A stretch of 64,000 bases of DNA from Tipula vernalis (Eukaryota > Arthropoda > Insecta > Diptera > Tipulidae), in NCBI GenBank assembly GCA_958295665.1, contig OY282558.1, forward strand, positions 48,987,389 to 49,051,388, given 5' to 3'. The position numbers and the translations under genes are program-made. The number at the start of each line of letters is the position of its first letter. Position 1 is the first letter of the stretch. Shown piece after piece: positions 1 through 11,255 of the stretch. The notes beneath the pieces are model-generated. The model was given only the letters and a program-made list of their open reading frames with translations. It made no database searches and had not been told where the DNA came from.

Positions 1-204
1 GTATAACCAATCGAACTGAAACTTCAGATTAAAGCTTTTTTGATAAATTGGGAGGTCCCACTGAATTTTACTCCAAATCGGCTAACCGGAAGTGGCCACT
101 CCCTTGGTCCAGAAAATTTGTTTTGCAAATATCTTAAAAAGTATAAGGTTTATATAAAACTACTTAATACAAAATGTTTCCAAAAATTAAAAACAAATAA
201 AAAT
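1..204. repeat. Flank copy of the octamer-satellite unit
   Basis: This stretch matches about 3299-3520 with scattered substitutions, including the shared segments TTGATAAATTGGGAGGT and TTTGTTTTGCAAATATCTTA. At 3299 the same sequence directly follows the GTCAGTCT array. This suggests that another copy of the array lies just outside the left edge of the window, and that flank, array and 159-bp satellite alternate as a larger unit. It has no coding potential. Confidence 0.75.
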
Positions 205-535
205 AAAAAATAAAAAATTGAATTAGAGTTTTTTAACTAGGTAATTAAGGGACCTATTCCATGTGCTAGCCAAACCTTTGTCATCATTGTTGGCAATTGC
301 CGATATTGGCTCTTGGGAGTTGAGTGCGATTTCCAAATATAATTTTGTAGAACTTTTATTAAACGAACGATCCGTATGGATTAGGGTTTTCTAACTAGGT
401 AATTGATCAACATATTCTATGTGCTAGACAAACCTTTGTCATCATTGTTGGCAATGGCCGATATTAGCCCTTGGGAGTTGAGTGCGATTTCCAAAAAATA
501 ATTTCGTAGAACTTTTACTAAACGAACGATCCGTA

Positions 536-536
<1 letters not shown>
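205..536. repeat. 159-bp satellite, left part
   Basis: Tandem repeat with a unit of about 159 bp. The landmark CGAACGATCCGTATGGATTA falls at 364, and its first half recurs at 523. Each unit also carries AACTAGGTAATT and CTATTCCATGTGCTAGC-like segments. The array is cut at 536 by a LINE and resumes at 1801, so it was one continuous array before that insertion. An older, diverged unit starts near 219. No coding potential. Confidence 0.85.
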
Positions 537-566
<30 letters not shown>

Positions 567-1800
567 AAAATAAATTTTTATTTATTTATTTTATGTAATT
601 ACAATCTAGTCTCCTGGACTAATGAGCAATTTGTTTCTGACTTAATTTACTAACTTAAATTAATCTATGGATTCTTCCCACTGGCGTTCCATAGTGTTTG
701 GTAAATTGAAGTAAACCACATCTTTGTTGTGGATTTTAGATCAGCATAATGCTGCTTAAACTGACAATCACACCAGCTCAAAAGGTTTGGTTCTTTTAAG
801 TCTGCGAACTAAATTCGTGATGCTTAGGAACTGAGTTGCCTCAATGTTCACATGTTGGCGGAGCCTTTCTTCGTGTCTCCGTGCTTTTTCCTGGATTTCA
901 TTTAAGATGAGGTTCATTTTAAGGTCCCTATGAAGGTCATTGTTCCTAACATACCAAGGTGCATCAACGATGTTCCTTAATACCATATTCTGAAATCTTT
1001 GGATGATATTTACGTTGCTTTGTTTGGTACAACCCCAAAGCTGAATACCATAAGTCCAAATCGGTTTCAATATTTGCTTATAAAGTAGAAGCTTGTTGTA
1101 TGTTGATAAAGAAGAGTTCCTTCCCATCAGCCAATACATTTTTCTGTATTTAAGTCTTAATTCTTCACTTTTCTTCTTGACGTGTGCTTTCCATCGTAGT
1201 TTAGCATCCAGGGTCATGCCGAGATACTTAGCTGTGTTCGCATGCGGTATTGTTTCCCGATTTATGGTAATCGGAATATGTTCGATTCGTCTGTTTGTAA
1301 AGTTGATGTGAACTGATTTAGCTTCATTTAGTTTTATTCTCCATCTTTTTGTCCATTTAAATATTTGAGTTATAGCTGATTGTAACTTCTGTGTTGATTC
1401 TTCGTTGCTTTTTCCAACAGCTAAGATCGCCGTATCATCTGCAAAAGTTGCCACTGTGTTGTTTTCTAATGTAGGAAGATCATAAGTATATAGTAGGTAT
1501 AAAACCGGCCCTAATACACTGCCCTGTGGAACTCCTGCATTGATTTCTTTCAATTCAGAAAATGTATCATCTAACTTAATCCTGAAGAACCTATCTTTCA
1601 AGTATGATTCTAGTATCTTAGTAAATTGCATTGGTAGAAGATTCCTTAACTTGTGGTTAAGTCCTTCATGCCACACTCTATCAAACGCTTGTGCAACGTC
1701 TAGAAATACTGTTGAACAGACTTTTTTCTCCTCTAATGCTTTCTCAATTATACTGGTTATTCTGTGTACTTGATCAATTGTTGAGTGTTGGTTGCGAAAC
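537..1800 (-). mobile_element. 5'-truncated Jockey-like LINE inserted in satellite
   Basis: A non-LTR retrotransposon on the minus strand. Its 3' end is a run of T on the plus strand (537-559, the poly(A) tail), followed by a 3' UTR to about 767 and a reverse transcriptase open to the break point at 1800. The 14-bp sequence CGAACGATCCGTAT occurs at 523-536 and again at 1801-1814, so it is an exact target-site duplication. The 5' end is missing, as is usual for LINE copies made by target-primed reverse transcription. An exact TSD and an uninterrupted reading frame suggest a recent insertion. Confidence 0.92.
768..1800 (-). pseudogene. LINE reverse transcriptase, C-terminal part
   Basis: The frame is open from the truncation point at 1800 to the stop at 768, about 343 codons, with no ATG needed at the truncated edge. 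Visible reverse transcriptase motifs, in order: FRNQHSTIDQVHRI, LDVAQAFDRVW (the first catalytic Asp), GVPQGSVLGPVLYLLYT, FADDTAIL (catalytic Asp pair) and the thumb segment AKYLGMTLDAKLRWKAH. It lacks the endonuclease and the start of the RT, so it is a dead 5'-truncated copy although not itself interrupted. It resembles the LINE at 51.4-53.6 kb (for example HANTAKYLGMTLDAKLRWK and NKLLLYKQILKP are shared or near-identical), so the two belong to one family. Jockey clade is the best guess from these motifs and the poly(A) tail. Confidence 0.88.
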
Positions 1801-2283
1801 CGAACGATCCGTATGGATTAGGGTTTTCTAACTAGGAAATTGAGCAACCTATTCTATGTGCTAGCCAAACCTTTGTCGTCATTGTTGGCAATTGCCGATA
1901 TTGGCTCTTGGAAGTTGAGTGCTATTTCCAAAAAATAATTTTGCAGAACTTTTACTAAACGAACGATCCGTATGGATTAGGGTTTTTTAACTAGGTAGTT
2001 AAGGGGCCTATTCCATGTGCTAGCAAAATCTTTATCATCATTGTTGAGTGCGATTTCCAAAATATAATTTCGTAGAACTTTTACTAAACGAACGATCCGT
2101 ATGGATTAGGGTTTTCTAACTAGGTAATTAAGAAACCTATTCCATGTGCTAGCGAAACCTTTGTCATCATTGTTGGCAATGGATGATATTGGCCCTTGGG
2201 AGTTGAGTGCGATTTCCAAAAAATAATTTTGCAGAACTTTTACTAAACAAACGATTCGTATGGATTAGGGTTTTTTACTTACT
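1801..2283. repeat. 159-bp satellite, right part
   Basis: Continuation of the satellite after the LINE. Landmark copies start at 1801, 1960, 2089 and 2248. The spacings are 159, 129 and 159, so one unit carries an internal 30-bp deletion (near 2040). It ends where the flank of the GTCAGTCT array begins. No coding potential. Confidence 0.85.
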
Positions 2284-2396
2284 TTTACTCTAGTAAAATA
2301 AAGTATAAAAATCATGAAAATTTTGGACCTTGAGATTTTTAGAGATTTATTTGTTTTGTGGTCCCCTGAGTCCGAAAAAGTGGGTTTCGAAATAGT

Positions 2397-3280
2397 GTCT
2401 GTCTGTCAGTCTGTCAGTCTGTCAGTCTGTCAGTCTGTCAGTCTGTCAGTCTGTCAGTCTGTCAGTCTGTCAGTCTGTCAGTCTGTCAGTCTGTCAGTCT
2501 ATCAGTCTGTCAGTCTGTCAGTCTGTCAGTCTGTCAGTCTGTCAGTCTGTCAGTCTGTCAGTCTGTCAGTCTGTCAGTCTGTCAGTCTGTCAGTCTGTCA
2601 GTCTGTCAGTCTGTCAGTCTGTCAGTCTGTCAGTCTGTCAGTCTGTCAGTCTGTCAGTCTGTCAGTCTGTCAGTCTGTCAGTCTGTCAGTCTGTCAGTCT
2701 GTCAGTCTGTCAGTCTGTCAGTCTGTCAGTCTGTCAGTCTGTCAGTCTGTCAGTCTGTCAGTCTGTCAGTCTGTCAGTCTGTCAGTCTGTCAGTCTGTCA
2801 GTCTGTCAGTCTGTCAGTCTGTCAGTCTGTCAGTCTGTCAGTCTGTCAGTCTGTCAGTCTGTCAGTCTGTCAGTCTGTCAGTCTGTCAGTCTGTCAGTCT
2901 GTCAGTCTGTCAGTCTGTCAGTATGTCAGTCTGTCAGTCTGTCAGTCTGTCAGTCTGTCAGTCTGTCAGTCTGTCAGTCTGTCAGTCTGTCAGTCTGTCA
3001 GTCTGTCAGTCTGTCAGTCTGTCAGTCTGTCAGTCTGTCAGTCTGTCAGTCTGTCAGTCTGTCAGTCTGTCAGTCTGTCAGTCTGTCAGTCTGTCAGTAT
3101 GTCAGTCTGTCAGTCTGTCAGTCTGTCAGTCTGTCAGTCTGTCAGTCTGTCAGTCTGTCAGTCTGTCAGTCTGTCAGTCTGTCAGTCTGTCAGTCTGTCA
3201 GTCTGTCAGTCTGTCAGTCTGTCAGTCTGTCAGTCTGTCAGTCTGTCAGTCTGTCAGTCTGTCAGTCTGTCAGTCTGTCT
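2397..3280. repeat. (GTCAGTCT)n octamer array, about 110 copies
   Basis: An almost perfect array of the octamer GTCAGTCT, about 880 bp. I see only three substitutions inside it: A at 2501, at 2923 and at 3099. Three octamers make 24 bases, so any frame stays open and encodes an 8-residue repeat (SVCQSVSL in one frame). That is a property of the repeat unit and does not mean it is a gene. The homogeneity implies recent expansion or active homogenisation; length in an assembly may be wrong. Confidence 0.97.
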
Positions 3281-3298
3281 GTGTCCTCTCTACAACCC

Positions 3299-3520
3299 AT
3301 ATGGTTTAATCAATCGAATTGAAATTTCAGATTTAAGCTTTTTTGATAAATTGGGAGGTTTCAGTGAATTTCACTCAAAATCGGCTAACCGAAAGTGGCC
3401 ACTTCCTTGGTCCAGAAAATTTGTTTTGCAAATATCTTAAAAAGTATTAGGTTTACAAAAAACTATTTAATACAAATTGTTTCTAAAAATTAAAAATAAA
3501 AAATTAAAAAAAAAAAATTA
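3299..3520. repeat. Right flank of octamer array
   Basis: Second copy of the sequence at 1-204. It contains TTGATAAATTGGGAGGTTTC and TTTGTTTTGCAAATATCTTA and then becomes A-rich. Together with the copy at the window start it shows that array plus flank is a repeated unit. Confidence 0.75.
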
Positions 3521-4720
3521 AGAAAAAAATAAAATTTCTCAAAATTCTCTGTTCGTAAAAGAAAGTCGTGTTTTGGCCACACCTCAATTTTTTTAATTAA
3601 AAATTGCTTGAGTTTATGCATCCTGCTGACTAAACCAATATCTATTTGAATGTAGCATTTAGACAAATTAAATATTTTGTTACGATAGTTTAATTAGTTT
3701 TAAGGGTAAGAGAATATATAAAATTTTTATAGCGCAGGAATTAGTAAAATATAAATTCAAATGTATTATTCAATGTATACAGAGTCCGCCCCTCAATTTT
3801 TTAATTAATCTTGTATGTAAATAAAATATTTATTGTTTTCGAATGCTCTTAATAATTAAAACAGCTGTAAACTAGATGGTAATTGTCTTGCAATTCATGG
3901 TCTTTCTATTGATTTTAAAAATACCTCTTTATGTAAGAACTCTTAAATTACGATTGTTAAATACAAAAACATTTTTATACTACTTACTATTTAGGAAAAA
4001 TCTACATTCAGAATATTTGAAATGCAGTCTCGTGCGACTCGAGTTCCTGTAACGCGGCAATTGAAAGAAAATTTATTACCCCTGTCAAAGATAATTATAG
4101 TTGACGCTCATATTATACAGCAAGTAATTAAAGTAATTGATTAGGTTTAATTTTATATTGTGTTTAGAATGGAAGTATGAGTTATGCTTTTAATGAAGCC
4201 TTTTTTTGTGTTTTAGGATATAAATTAGCTTCAAAAACACCTCCAACCATATAGACAAATAAAACAGCTCCAATTATTTCTTAGAATTTTAGCATATTTC
4301 TTAGAAACAACACCCATAAGTAATATCACCTTTCACTTGAATTAGTCGTGAGTTAATTTTCTCCTTATGGCAAAAGTACGTGAATATAATTTTGTTGTGA
4401 TTTGTTTTTGCAAAAACTTTGACAGTGTGCAGAGGTATCTAATATAATCTAATAATATGTTCTGTATTGTCGGAAGTTTGATTTGATAATTGACAAGGTG
4501 TGTGTGTGACACCACAATAAGAGTCAACTAAATGTATGCAATAAATCCATTTTTAACATTGTAACATAGAAATAATAAAATTTCAAATTTATTTTTGTTC
4601 TAATTGAAAATAATTGCTTTTGGAGGACGATTATAATTTAGAGTTATTTATGGAGTTACGAGTGCACGTAGTGATCTTGAATGGTTTAGAATGGCTTAGT
4701 AATATAGCTGCAAACAATTC
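3521..4720. other. AT-rich spacer, nothing recognised
   Basis: No reading frame with recognisable protein similarity, no clear repeat and no RNA gene. The short frame at 4342-4527 on the minus strand has no family motif and looks like chance. Confidence 0.6.
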
Positions 4721-4951
4721 TATTTGATTTTTAATGCGTATGTCCTTCTTCTTGCACGATTGCAAATTATTAATCGAATCGAAGCCTCGAATAAGATGAA
4801 AATTCACCAATCAGTGTTCGGGAAGCCAGAATATGTTATAACCAATAGAGGCACAGAATTCATTTTTAGACAGTTCGAGGACTATTTTGTGAAAAAAATG
4901 AGAGGAAATGGGTTATCGGATTTTTTTTTAATTCTCCTTAGCAGAATTTGA
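4721..4951 (+). pseudogene. LTR-retroelement integrase fragment
   Basis: A 75-codon frame contains FGKPEYVITNRGTEF followed by RQFEDYF. In LTR-element integrases the second catalytic Asp lies in a TDxGxxF context; here the residue is Asn (ITNRGTEF), so the copy would be inactive even if longer. Nothing before or after continues the domain. Gypsy or BEL origin cannot be separated on this short piece. Confidence 0.55.
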
Positions 4952-5385
4952 TAAAGCAAAGTTCATTAGAAGTTGATGTTTGGCGTCCAGATGAGAAATC
5001 AACAAGAAGTATTAGAAGTGGAAACCGCTGAGGCTGGAGGATGAGATCAAACATGAGGGATGGTATAGTATCCTCTATCCAGTGTGGCAACTACAGTAGC
5101 GGCGAGAATGGCGAAGATGAGAACTGCCAAACCAGTGGATATAAATTTAAAGCAAATAAAAAACAACTTAATACTTATCTTTACTTTACCACAATATAGA
5201 GGATATATTAATAAAGCGATATTCATAGCTACATATATTACAAAGCATTAGATAAAAATCGGAGGTAACGGTGATGCTGTCTTATTTCCTACAACATCTT
5301 TAGTGACGACTGGGCATCGTTAATAAGATTAAAATGGAAGAATACTCCACGGATGCTCATCAAAACATACTTTATCACTTACTCG

Positions 5386-5650
5386 AGCACAGTATCTCAC
5401 CTATCAAGAGCTTATGGATTTCTTGGAGACGCGATGGCAATCATTGGGAATGATTTCGTTGCGGTCACTCACATCGTATACGACACACCGGAGAAACGAG
5501 CCAACAATAACTCCTTCACTATAAACAGTTCAACCATTCTGCAGCGAGGAAACACAGTGCGCTCTAGTACAGCAAATATCTAACAAAATTCGCGAAAAGA
5601 ACCTGTGTTTCATCTGTCTGCGGAAGAGGCATAGTAGCGCAGAGTAAGTC
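5386..5650 (+). pseudogene. BEL/Pao gag fragment
   Basis: Read in the frame starting at 5391, the sequence gives LTYQELMDFLETRWQSL, typical of the BEL/Pao gag region in which a short helix precedes an ETR or EHR motif. It is followed, after one stop, by KNLCFICLRKRHSSAE, the start of a CCHC-type zinc knuckle (C-x2-C-x4-H visible, last Cys lost). The longest open frame here (5353-5583) is a different frame and does not correspond to the protein. Confidence 0.65.
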
Positions 5651-6224
5651 GTTCAAGTCTCTGTTAAGTCTGCAACCGCAGACAACACACCCTACAGCAG
5701 TTGGGATCGTCGCAAATGGAAAACAAGATTTCACCATTCGAGCCCAGCTTGACTCTGAAACTTATTTCGGAAAACACCATAACTCGGATTGGCTTACAAC
5801 GGATTTCTTGCCAGGGGAGCAGCCAAATCATAATCGATCGTCGAATTCGTTCTTAAATCACAGGTTTAAATTTCCATCACAATGAAAACATCTATGAGCT
5901 ACAATAAGCTGTTCCTCATTTCAATCGCCCGGGGCAGATGTCCTCGGAATGCTTCATATGGATGGATGTATAAAATTTTTCAACGGTTCCCCATTCGCAC
6001 AAGAAACCAAACTGGGACACATTTTATTTGGAAGGTTCGATCGAAGCACAATCACACACTCCTTATAGGCGACTGCAATTATTGAGAATTACACCAACGT
6101 TGACAACACTTTGAAGTCTTCTAGAATCAAGTCTCATTCTAGAACCAAGGAAGACACACATATCGTGTAACTCCCATTTGTTGATCAGCCATTGCCACAT
6201 GGAATATTTTGAACAAGCGTAATC

Positions 6225-6590
6225 GTGCGGCTAGACTTCATGCAAGCCTATCTAGAGCAGAATAACGTGGAGGCAGTGCCAGTCGACAACGAAGATCCTA
6301 CAACTCAAAGGTTCTATCTTGCACACCATGATGTGATACAGGGGTCAAACTCAAAGCCAAAATTAAGCTACGACACCAGCTGTGCTCCGTATTTCACAAT
6401 GCGTACGCTTCATCAGTTGGCACACAAGACGAATTCGAAGGTTGCTCTTGCTGACTTTTATGTAGACGTCCTTATGGCGGGTACAAACGAAGTGAAGGAA
6501 TTGGCGGCTTTGAGCTCCGAAAATTGTCGTCAAATTGTCAAATTCTACTCGATCAAGTGTCATCAAAATATCATGAGCATCGGCAGTTGA
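6225..6590 (+). pseudogene. BEL/Pao reverse transcriptase fragment
   Basis: A 121-codon frame carries RFYLAHHDVIQGSNSKPKL, corresponding to the conserved FYLPHHxV region before the RT catalytic core, then a jump to YFTMRTLHQLAHKTNSKVALADFY. Between the two the RT segment is deleted. The catalytic motif reads FYVDVLMAG where the family has FYVDDLL, so the second catalytic Asp is replaced by Val. This copy is inactive. Confidence 0.78.
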
Positions 6591-6682
6591 AGTGGGACGA
6601 ATTTGTCAAAGCGCTTGAGTTACATTGGGTATCTTCGGGAGATTAAAAATGAATTGCATTCAAAATCGAAGACTTTCCAGAA

Positions 6683-7119
6683 TTGCTCGTGACAACCATA
6701 AGAATCATCCTCTCAGAAGCTTCCAGGAATTTTGACCCGCTCGGCTGGTTATTCCCTGATCTCATCATCGCAAAAATCATCTTTCAAGGATTATGGATAC
6801 TCTTCGCTGCTTCACGATTAATCATATTTGGTGGAGAGGTCCTGAATGGCTGTCGAAACACTGGGACACTTGGCCATTATACAAAATCAATGATTTTATC
6901 TATCAGCTTCTGAATCGCTGTTCCACTCTCAGAAAATTACTTCGAGTCACAGCCTATTGTAGGTGTTTCGTTCATCACTTTCGTACTATCAAAGCCGGTC
7001 GCAATCCCAGTTTCATGACGGTTTCTGAGATGAATTGCCCAGTCAACTTTTGGGTCCGATTTGTGCAGGGGACTTTGCCGACAAAATCACATGATGCCAA
7101 TCAGGAGAAAACCTGTTGA
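6683..7119 (+). pseudogene. BEL/Pao pol fragment after the RT
   Basis: Two overlapping frames carry consecutive pieces of the same domain: ILSEASRNFDPLGWLFPDL and AKIIFQGLWI in one frame, then WWRGPEWLSKHWDTWP and LLRVTAYCRCFVHHFRTI in the next. SxxFDPLGW, WxGPxWL and RVTAYxxRFI are standard landmarks of the BEL/Pao region between RT and integrase. The frame change near 6830 is a frameshift. Confidence 0.75.
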
Positions 7120-7149
7120 AAACCTGTGACGAGTCCATTCTCCATCAAA

Positions 7150-7640
7150 CAAAGCAAGTGGCATAATATCAAAGAAGGGGTACGTATATATCAATTCGTG
7201 CGCCTATCGACAAAGGCGCTTCATTTGGAGATGGTGTCACGGTAATACACTACTCACTTTCGAAGAGATGACAACACATACAAGCCAGAAAGAAGCTTGC
7301 TTCAATTCGAGCCTGTTGTGACCCATGTCAGATGATCCGAGGGCTACACGACACTCACTCCCGGACACTTTCTCATCGAAAAGCCACCTATCATTATTCC
7401 AGAGCTATCGTTGCGTGACATCCAATCGAACCGTCTAAATGTACCAACACTTCTGGAGGGTCTCGTCGACCGAATACGTTTCACTGGTCTTTATAAAAAA
7501 TGAACTTTGCACCCTAGATAAATGGGACCGGTAGTGAAATTGTGCCTACTGCCAATCCCAGACAACATCGACATTTTAACTAAAGGATTTAATCCTTTAG
7601 GCGCCGGCAATATTGGCGACACCATTGAATAACACGACCA
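7150..7640 (+). pseudogene. BEL/Pao integrase remnants
   Basis: Only scattered pieces survive: YQFVRLSTKALHLEMV near 7175-7225 (integrase core segment after the first catalytic Asp region), PGHFLIEKPP near 7360-7390, and VVKLCLLPI near 7530-7555, which matches the usual end of BEL/Pao polyproteins. No single frame spans them. Confidence 0.65.
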
Positions 7641-7974
7641 ACAGGATATCTTGTGCTGAATATACCGAACCAACAAATTATCAATCGTCAGCAACACCAA
7701 AATTATAAAACATCAAACAACATGAAGTGTAATTTCTCCGATTCTCTCATCGACCGCCGACCAAGCAACTTCGAAGTTATTACAACATCATGTTCATCAA
7801 GTGGCCATCTTATATCTTTACATAATAATCAATAAAACATAAAACGAAAACAGAATTAATAAACGAAGAAATAATAAATTAGAATACAAATCATTAAAGT
7901 GTTTTAATTCAAGTGTAAAATGCGGTGCCACTTGTAGTGAAGTTATCGTGATGACATATTTTGATTGGTTTAAT

Positions 7975-8735
7975 GGACAAAACCGAATGACGTGAAATTT
8001 GGACAATAGTTAGGGAATGGCTCAAGGAACAAAACTTATACATAGTGCCGATGTGTGGTTTTACCATGGGGAGGTGCATGCCACCCTTTATCGGGGCTAG
8101 AAATTAGTCCACTCAAGATAACTGCAGAAATCGATAGAATGATGAATTCTAAGCAAAAAATGTTTAATAACGTTTTTCCGATAAATTAATATTTTTCGAG
8201 TTATTCGCGATTGAAAATGTTGACTTTTCATCTAAAAAATGCAATTAGTTTTTTAACGATAACTTCCTTAAGTTTTACGATATCTAATCGCTACAAAAAT
8301 CATTTTGCAGGGAATTTGAAGAGTTACAAGGCCTATAAATGGTTAAGCCATTGGTTTCGTTGCTGATTCTTTCTCGTTGAAGCTCATTTTAAAGGTCTGA
8401 CAAGTTTTCCTTCCAAAATTCATCGTTTTTCAGTTATTTAACGTTCAAAGATTCGAATTTAATTTTTTGCCGAACAAATAGTCACCTTCTCAGCGAGCCA
8501 CCACTCCCTTCTTATTGCATTTATCCGCTTGCAAGCCTTACACGGTGTGTCTAAACCACTTTTAAATGGCTCGGCAAAACCACTTCTCTATTTTCTTCAA
8601 GGATCGAAAGTTCCATGTTTGAGAAGTTCAAAAAAACAAAAATTAGCTAAATCCCCGGAGCCGTTTTGAAAAAAAACGCAATTTCAAAATTTTTTTGGTG
8701 ACGATACGGAAATTTACGACTTTTTTGCAGCTTGT
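7975..8735. repeat. Left long terminal inverted repeat
   Basis: Pairs in inverted orientation with 11395-11863. Matching blocks include GGACAAAACCGA (7975) with TCGGTTTTGTCC (11852), AAGGAACAAAACTTATAC with its complement at 11800, GAGTTATTCGCGATTGAAAA near 8195, and GATCGAAAGTTCCATGTTTG near 8600. The left arm is longer because of small indels relative to the right arm. Confidence 0.82.
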
Positions 8736-8852
8736 TTGTTCTCTCTTGTAGAAAGAAGAATCGAGAATAGAAAGTTTTAATATTTTCAACAAAGATCAAC
8801 TTTTCCAGACCAAATCAGTAATATTGGACGAAATCTATCGAATTAAGTAATA

Positions 8853-9080
8853 GCATTGCCAGACTGCGGTTTAATAAATCCGATTTAGTGAATTTTCGAG
8901 ATTAGCCGTAGTTAGATTTACGGTATTTATGCATTATTTTGAGTTTAGTGACTAAAACGATGTAATGGGAGTGTATTAGTTTGACAAATATTATGAAAAC
9001 AATAACAGTTTAAGTGTATTAACCGTTATTTAAAACGAGTTTAGCTAAATCGGATTTATTAAATCGCAGTCTGGCAATGC
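8853..9080. mobile_element. 228-bp MITE with 37/38-bp matching TIRs
   Basis: Two 38-base arms, 8850-8887 and 9046-9083, are inverted complements with a single mismatch. They begin ATAGCATTGCCAGACTGCGG and continue into AATAAATCCGATTTA. Taking TA at 8851-8852 and 9081-9082 as the target duplication gives an element of 228 bp with ends GCATTGCCAG, the pattern of Tc1/mariner-type MITEs. It has no coding capacity and lies inside the long-TIR transposon. Confidence 0.8.
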
Positions 9081-9275
9081 TATAATGCAACTTTATTTAA
9101 AAAATTACGAAAATCAAGATTATTGAATGAAATACATGGAGACATCAAAATGAAAAAGCCAAAATTTATTTAGGCTACCCAAATCATAATATAGTCCTTA
9201 CACGAAAAAATGTCTTCTCTTGACTGTCATTGTTTATTCAAGGCTGTGGAACAAAAGCCAGAAACACCTTGAACC

Positions 9276-11255
9276 TTAAATATGGCGAGAATTATATTCT
9301 TGTATAGCTCTTAGAAGTTTGGAGCTATAATCTGGATGTGTATGGTGGACATTATAATTCATCCAGGTATTTTTGAAGTCATGGTGAACTGACTCCATAG
9401 CTTGTTCACTGTAGTTCCCGAGTCCTTTCTCCATTTTTCGGCAAAAATGAGGAACGTGGAAAAAGACAGCATAAACTTTTGGCGTTATTGGTATTGCTAG
9501 GTCCAAATAACTTCTTTGAAATTCTGAAATATACACCTAAAATTTTTCGTCAAGACTACTTGAAAAACATGAATTGACGACACTTGAAAAATCATTAAAA
9601 CATCTGACATATTTTAAACAATGAACACTACATTTTGCCCGAAGCAGATCTATTTTGTTCAGCAAATTTTTGCGAAACCAGGAGATCCATCGACAAATTC
9701 TCTGCTTACATTGCACGATTTTGCCCATTTCTCAGTATCGTCTTCGTATTCCCTTAGCATGTGCCCATACAACGTGTTTACTACCCCGAGCATTAGATGC
9801 AGTTCAGGTGGAGGTATTATATCGATGATTTCTGTCTCTGGATTCCCTGTAAAAATAGGTTGAGATACGTGACTATAAAAATTCTTGGCATTAATTTTTT
9901 TACTGCCACTATTCTTGAAGGCGTCTGAATTTTCACGGCAACTACCAACGGTTCTATAACTTCCACACTTACTTAAGAGATCTTTTAATGCAGTACACCA
10001 CGTACACGGGTAATGAGAAGAATGAGCCATGACCCCAGTTATTATATTGGCCATTTTTAGGTCTGTGGCAATGGTCATGACTTTTAAGTCATTCAAATGT
10101 AGAGAGGACCACAAAGTGCAAACATTCACATAATTTTCTTGTGTATCAGAAATGATACCAAGGATGAATAACTTTTTCACACCCGTGTCCTTAAATTTAT
10201 TGGCGTGTACTCCATCATGATAATGCTGCCTAGCCCCTTTGAAATGTGGATTGTTATCGGCTCCTTCGAATCTTGATTGAACGGATAAGCAAATCTTCAA
10301 AAACCCTCCACCACCGTCAAGCCCAATTTTCAAATCTACTTCTTGCAAACCTCTTTTTTCTCGAATATTAGTATGTAACTAAACCTTGTACATTATTACA
10401 ACAAACAAAGCATCCAGATCTATTTATTACACAAGACTTCTTGGTATTCAATACGTCACAAACACGAGATTAAAAAAACGAATTAAGCTGATGATTCAAC
10501 AAAAGCAGGTCCTGCTTCAAGTTGGGCTGAAACATTTTCCTATTCTTACTGCCAACTCGCAAAACAACAGTTAGAGAATGTGTCTTTCTTGTAGACAACC
10601 CCAATTCTGTACTAATTTCAATATGTCGATAGCTGCGACTGTTTCTTTTCTTGAGCTTTTATCCACGCATTGTTTGAATTCACTGAAACTGGTAGTTTTT
10701 TGCCTCTCCTTTGAGATAACCGCAACTGTCCTTCATTGTTTGAGTGTTCTGGCACGTGTAGAATATCTTTTAGCATTGTTGAAGCTAATTTTTCCTTTTC
10801 TTTGGTAGACAAATTTTTTGAAATCAATTCAGTGAGAATAGGGATGCAAATTTTGTTTTTTCCAGTGGTCCTCTACATTTCTTACACTTTTTCTTGATCA
10901 CTTTTCTTTTCGCTGAATTTCCTAGACACAGATTGTCTGGTGCACGTCTCGCAATTTCACACAACTTGGATCGTGTTACACATGGGAGTTCCAGAAAACC
11001 AGAATAGTCCGGTAGAGCTAATGTGGTTTCTTCAGAATTTTGTTTATTGAATTTGTATATGATGATTTTGCAACTGCTACAGACAGCAGATGGGTAACGA
11101 ATATCATCAAGATTAATATTTACAGCATTTTTTACCTTAATTTTCAATGGGCCCACAATATCCCACATCTTATCTTTCTTTCTTAAACACAACAAACAAA
11201 TCACGCCTCGGTTTTCTTCATGAGTTCGCGCATGGTCCTTTGTCTTTCGTGACAT
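9276..11255 (-). pseudogene. RAG1-like transposase pseudogene
   Basis: Reading on the minus strand from ATG at 11255: an N-terminal zinc region (VICLLCLRK, then YPSAVCSSCK, then KKCKKC), then after a one-base shift in an A-run near 10860 the segment LTELISKNLSTKEKEKLAST. A third frame (about 10350-10600) carries LSTRKTHSLTVVLRVGSKNR. A long frame (10348-9659) gives VDLKIGLDGGGGFLKICLSV, IATDLKMANIITG, HSSHYPCTWC, TEIIDIIPPPELHLMLGV. The last pieces (9728-9276) include QIDLLRAKCSV-like and FFHVPHFC segments. Asp in GLDGGG and in ATDLKMAN are candidate catalytic residues. A CxxC followed by a conserved N..F..SG stretch and IPPPELHLMLG parallels the order of elements in the RAG1 core, and the N-terminal Cys pattern recalls N-RAG-type transposons; that link is inference. 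At least three frameshifts make it non-functional. Confidence 0.6.

Larger units (their letters stand above)
5230..7860 (+). mobile_element. Decayed BEL/Pao LTR retrotransposon
   Basis: Fragments of gag, reverse transcriptase, the C-terminal part of the polyprotein and integrase occur in the expected order on the plus strand, broken by many stops and frameshifts. I could not define LTRs; the AT-rich stretch after 7640 may hold the 3' end. The parts are listed separately. This is a different copy from the BEL/Pao relic at 38.5-42.1 kb. Confidence 0.75.

Noticed and set aside
2397..3280. CRISPR-like array
   Set aside because: The unit is eight bases with no spacers, and the sequence is eukaryotic.
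2314..3309. 331-codon open frame with SVCQSVSL repeats
   Set aside because: An octamer array with no stop in its 24-base cycle is open by composition. There is no other coding signal, so I call it a satellite and not a protein.
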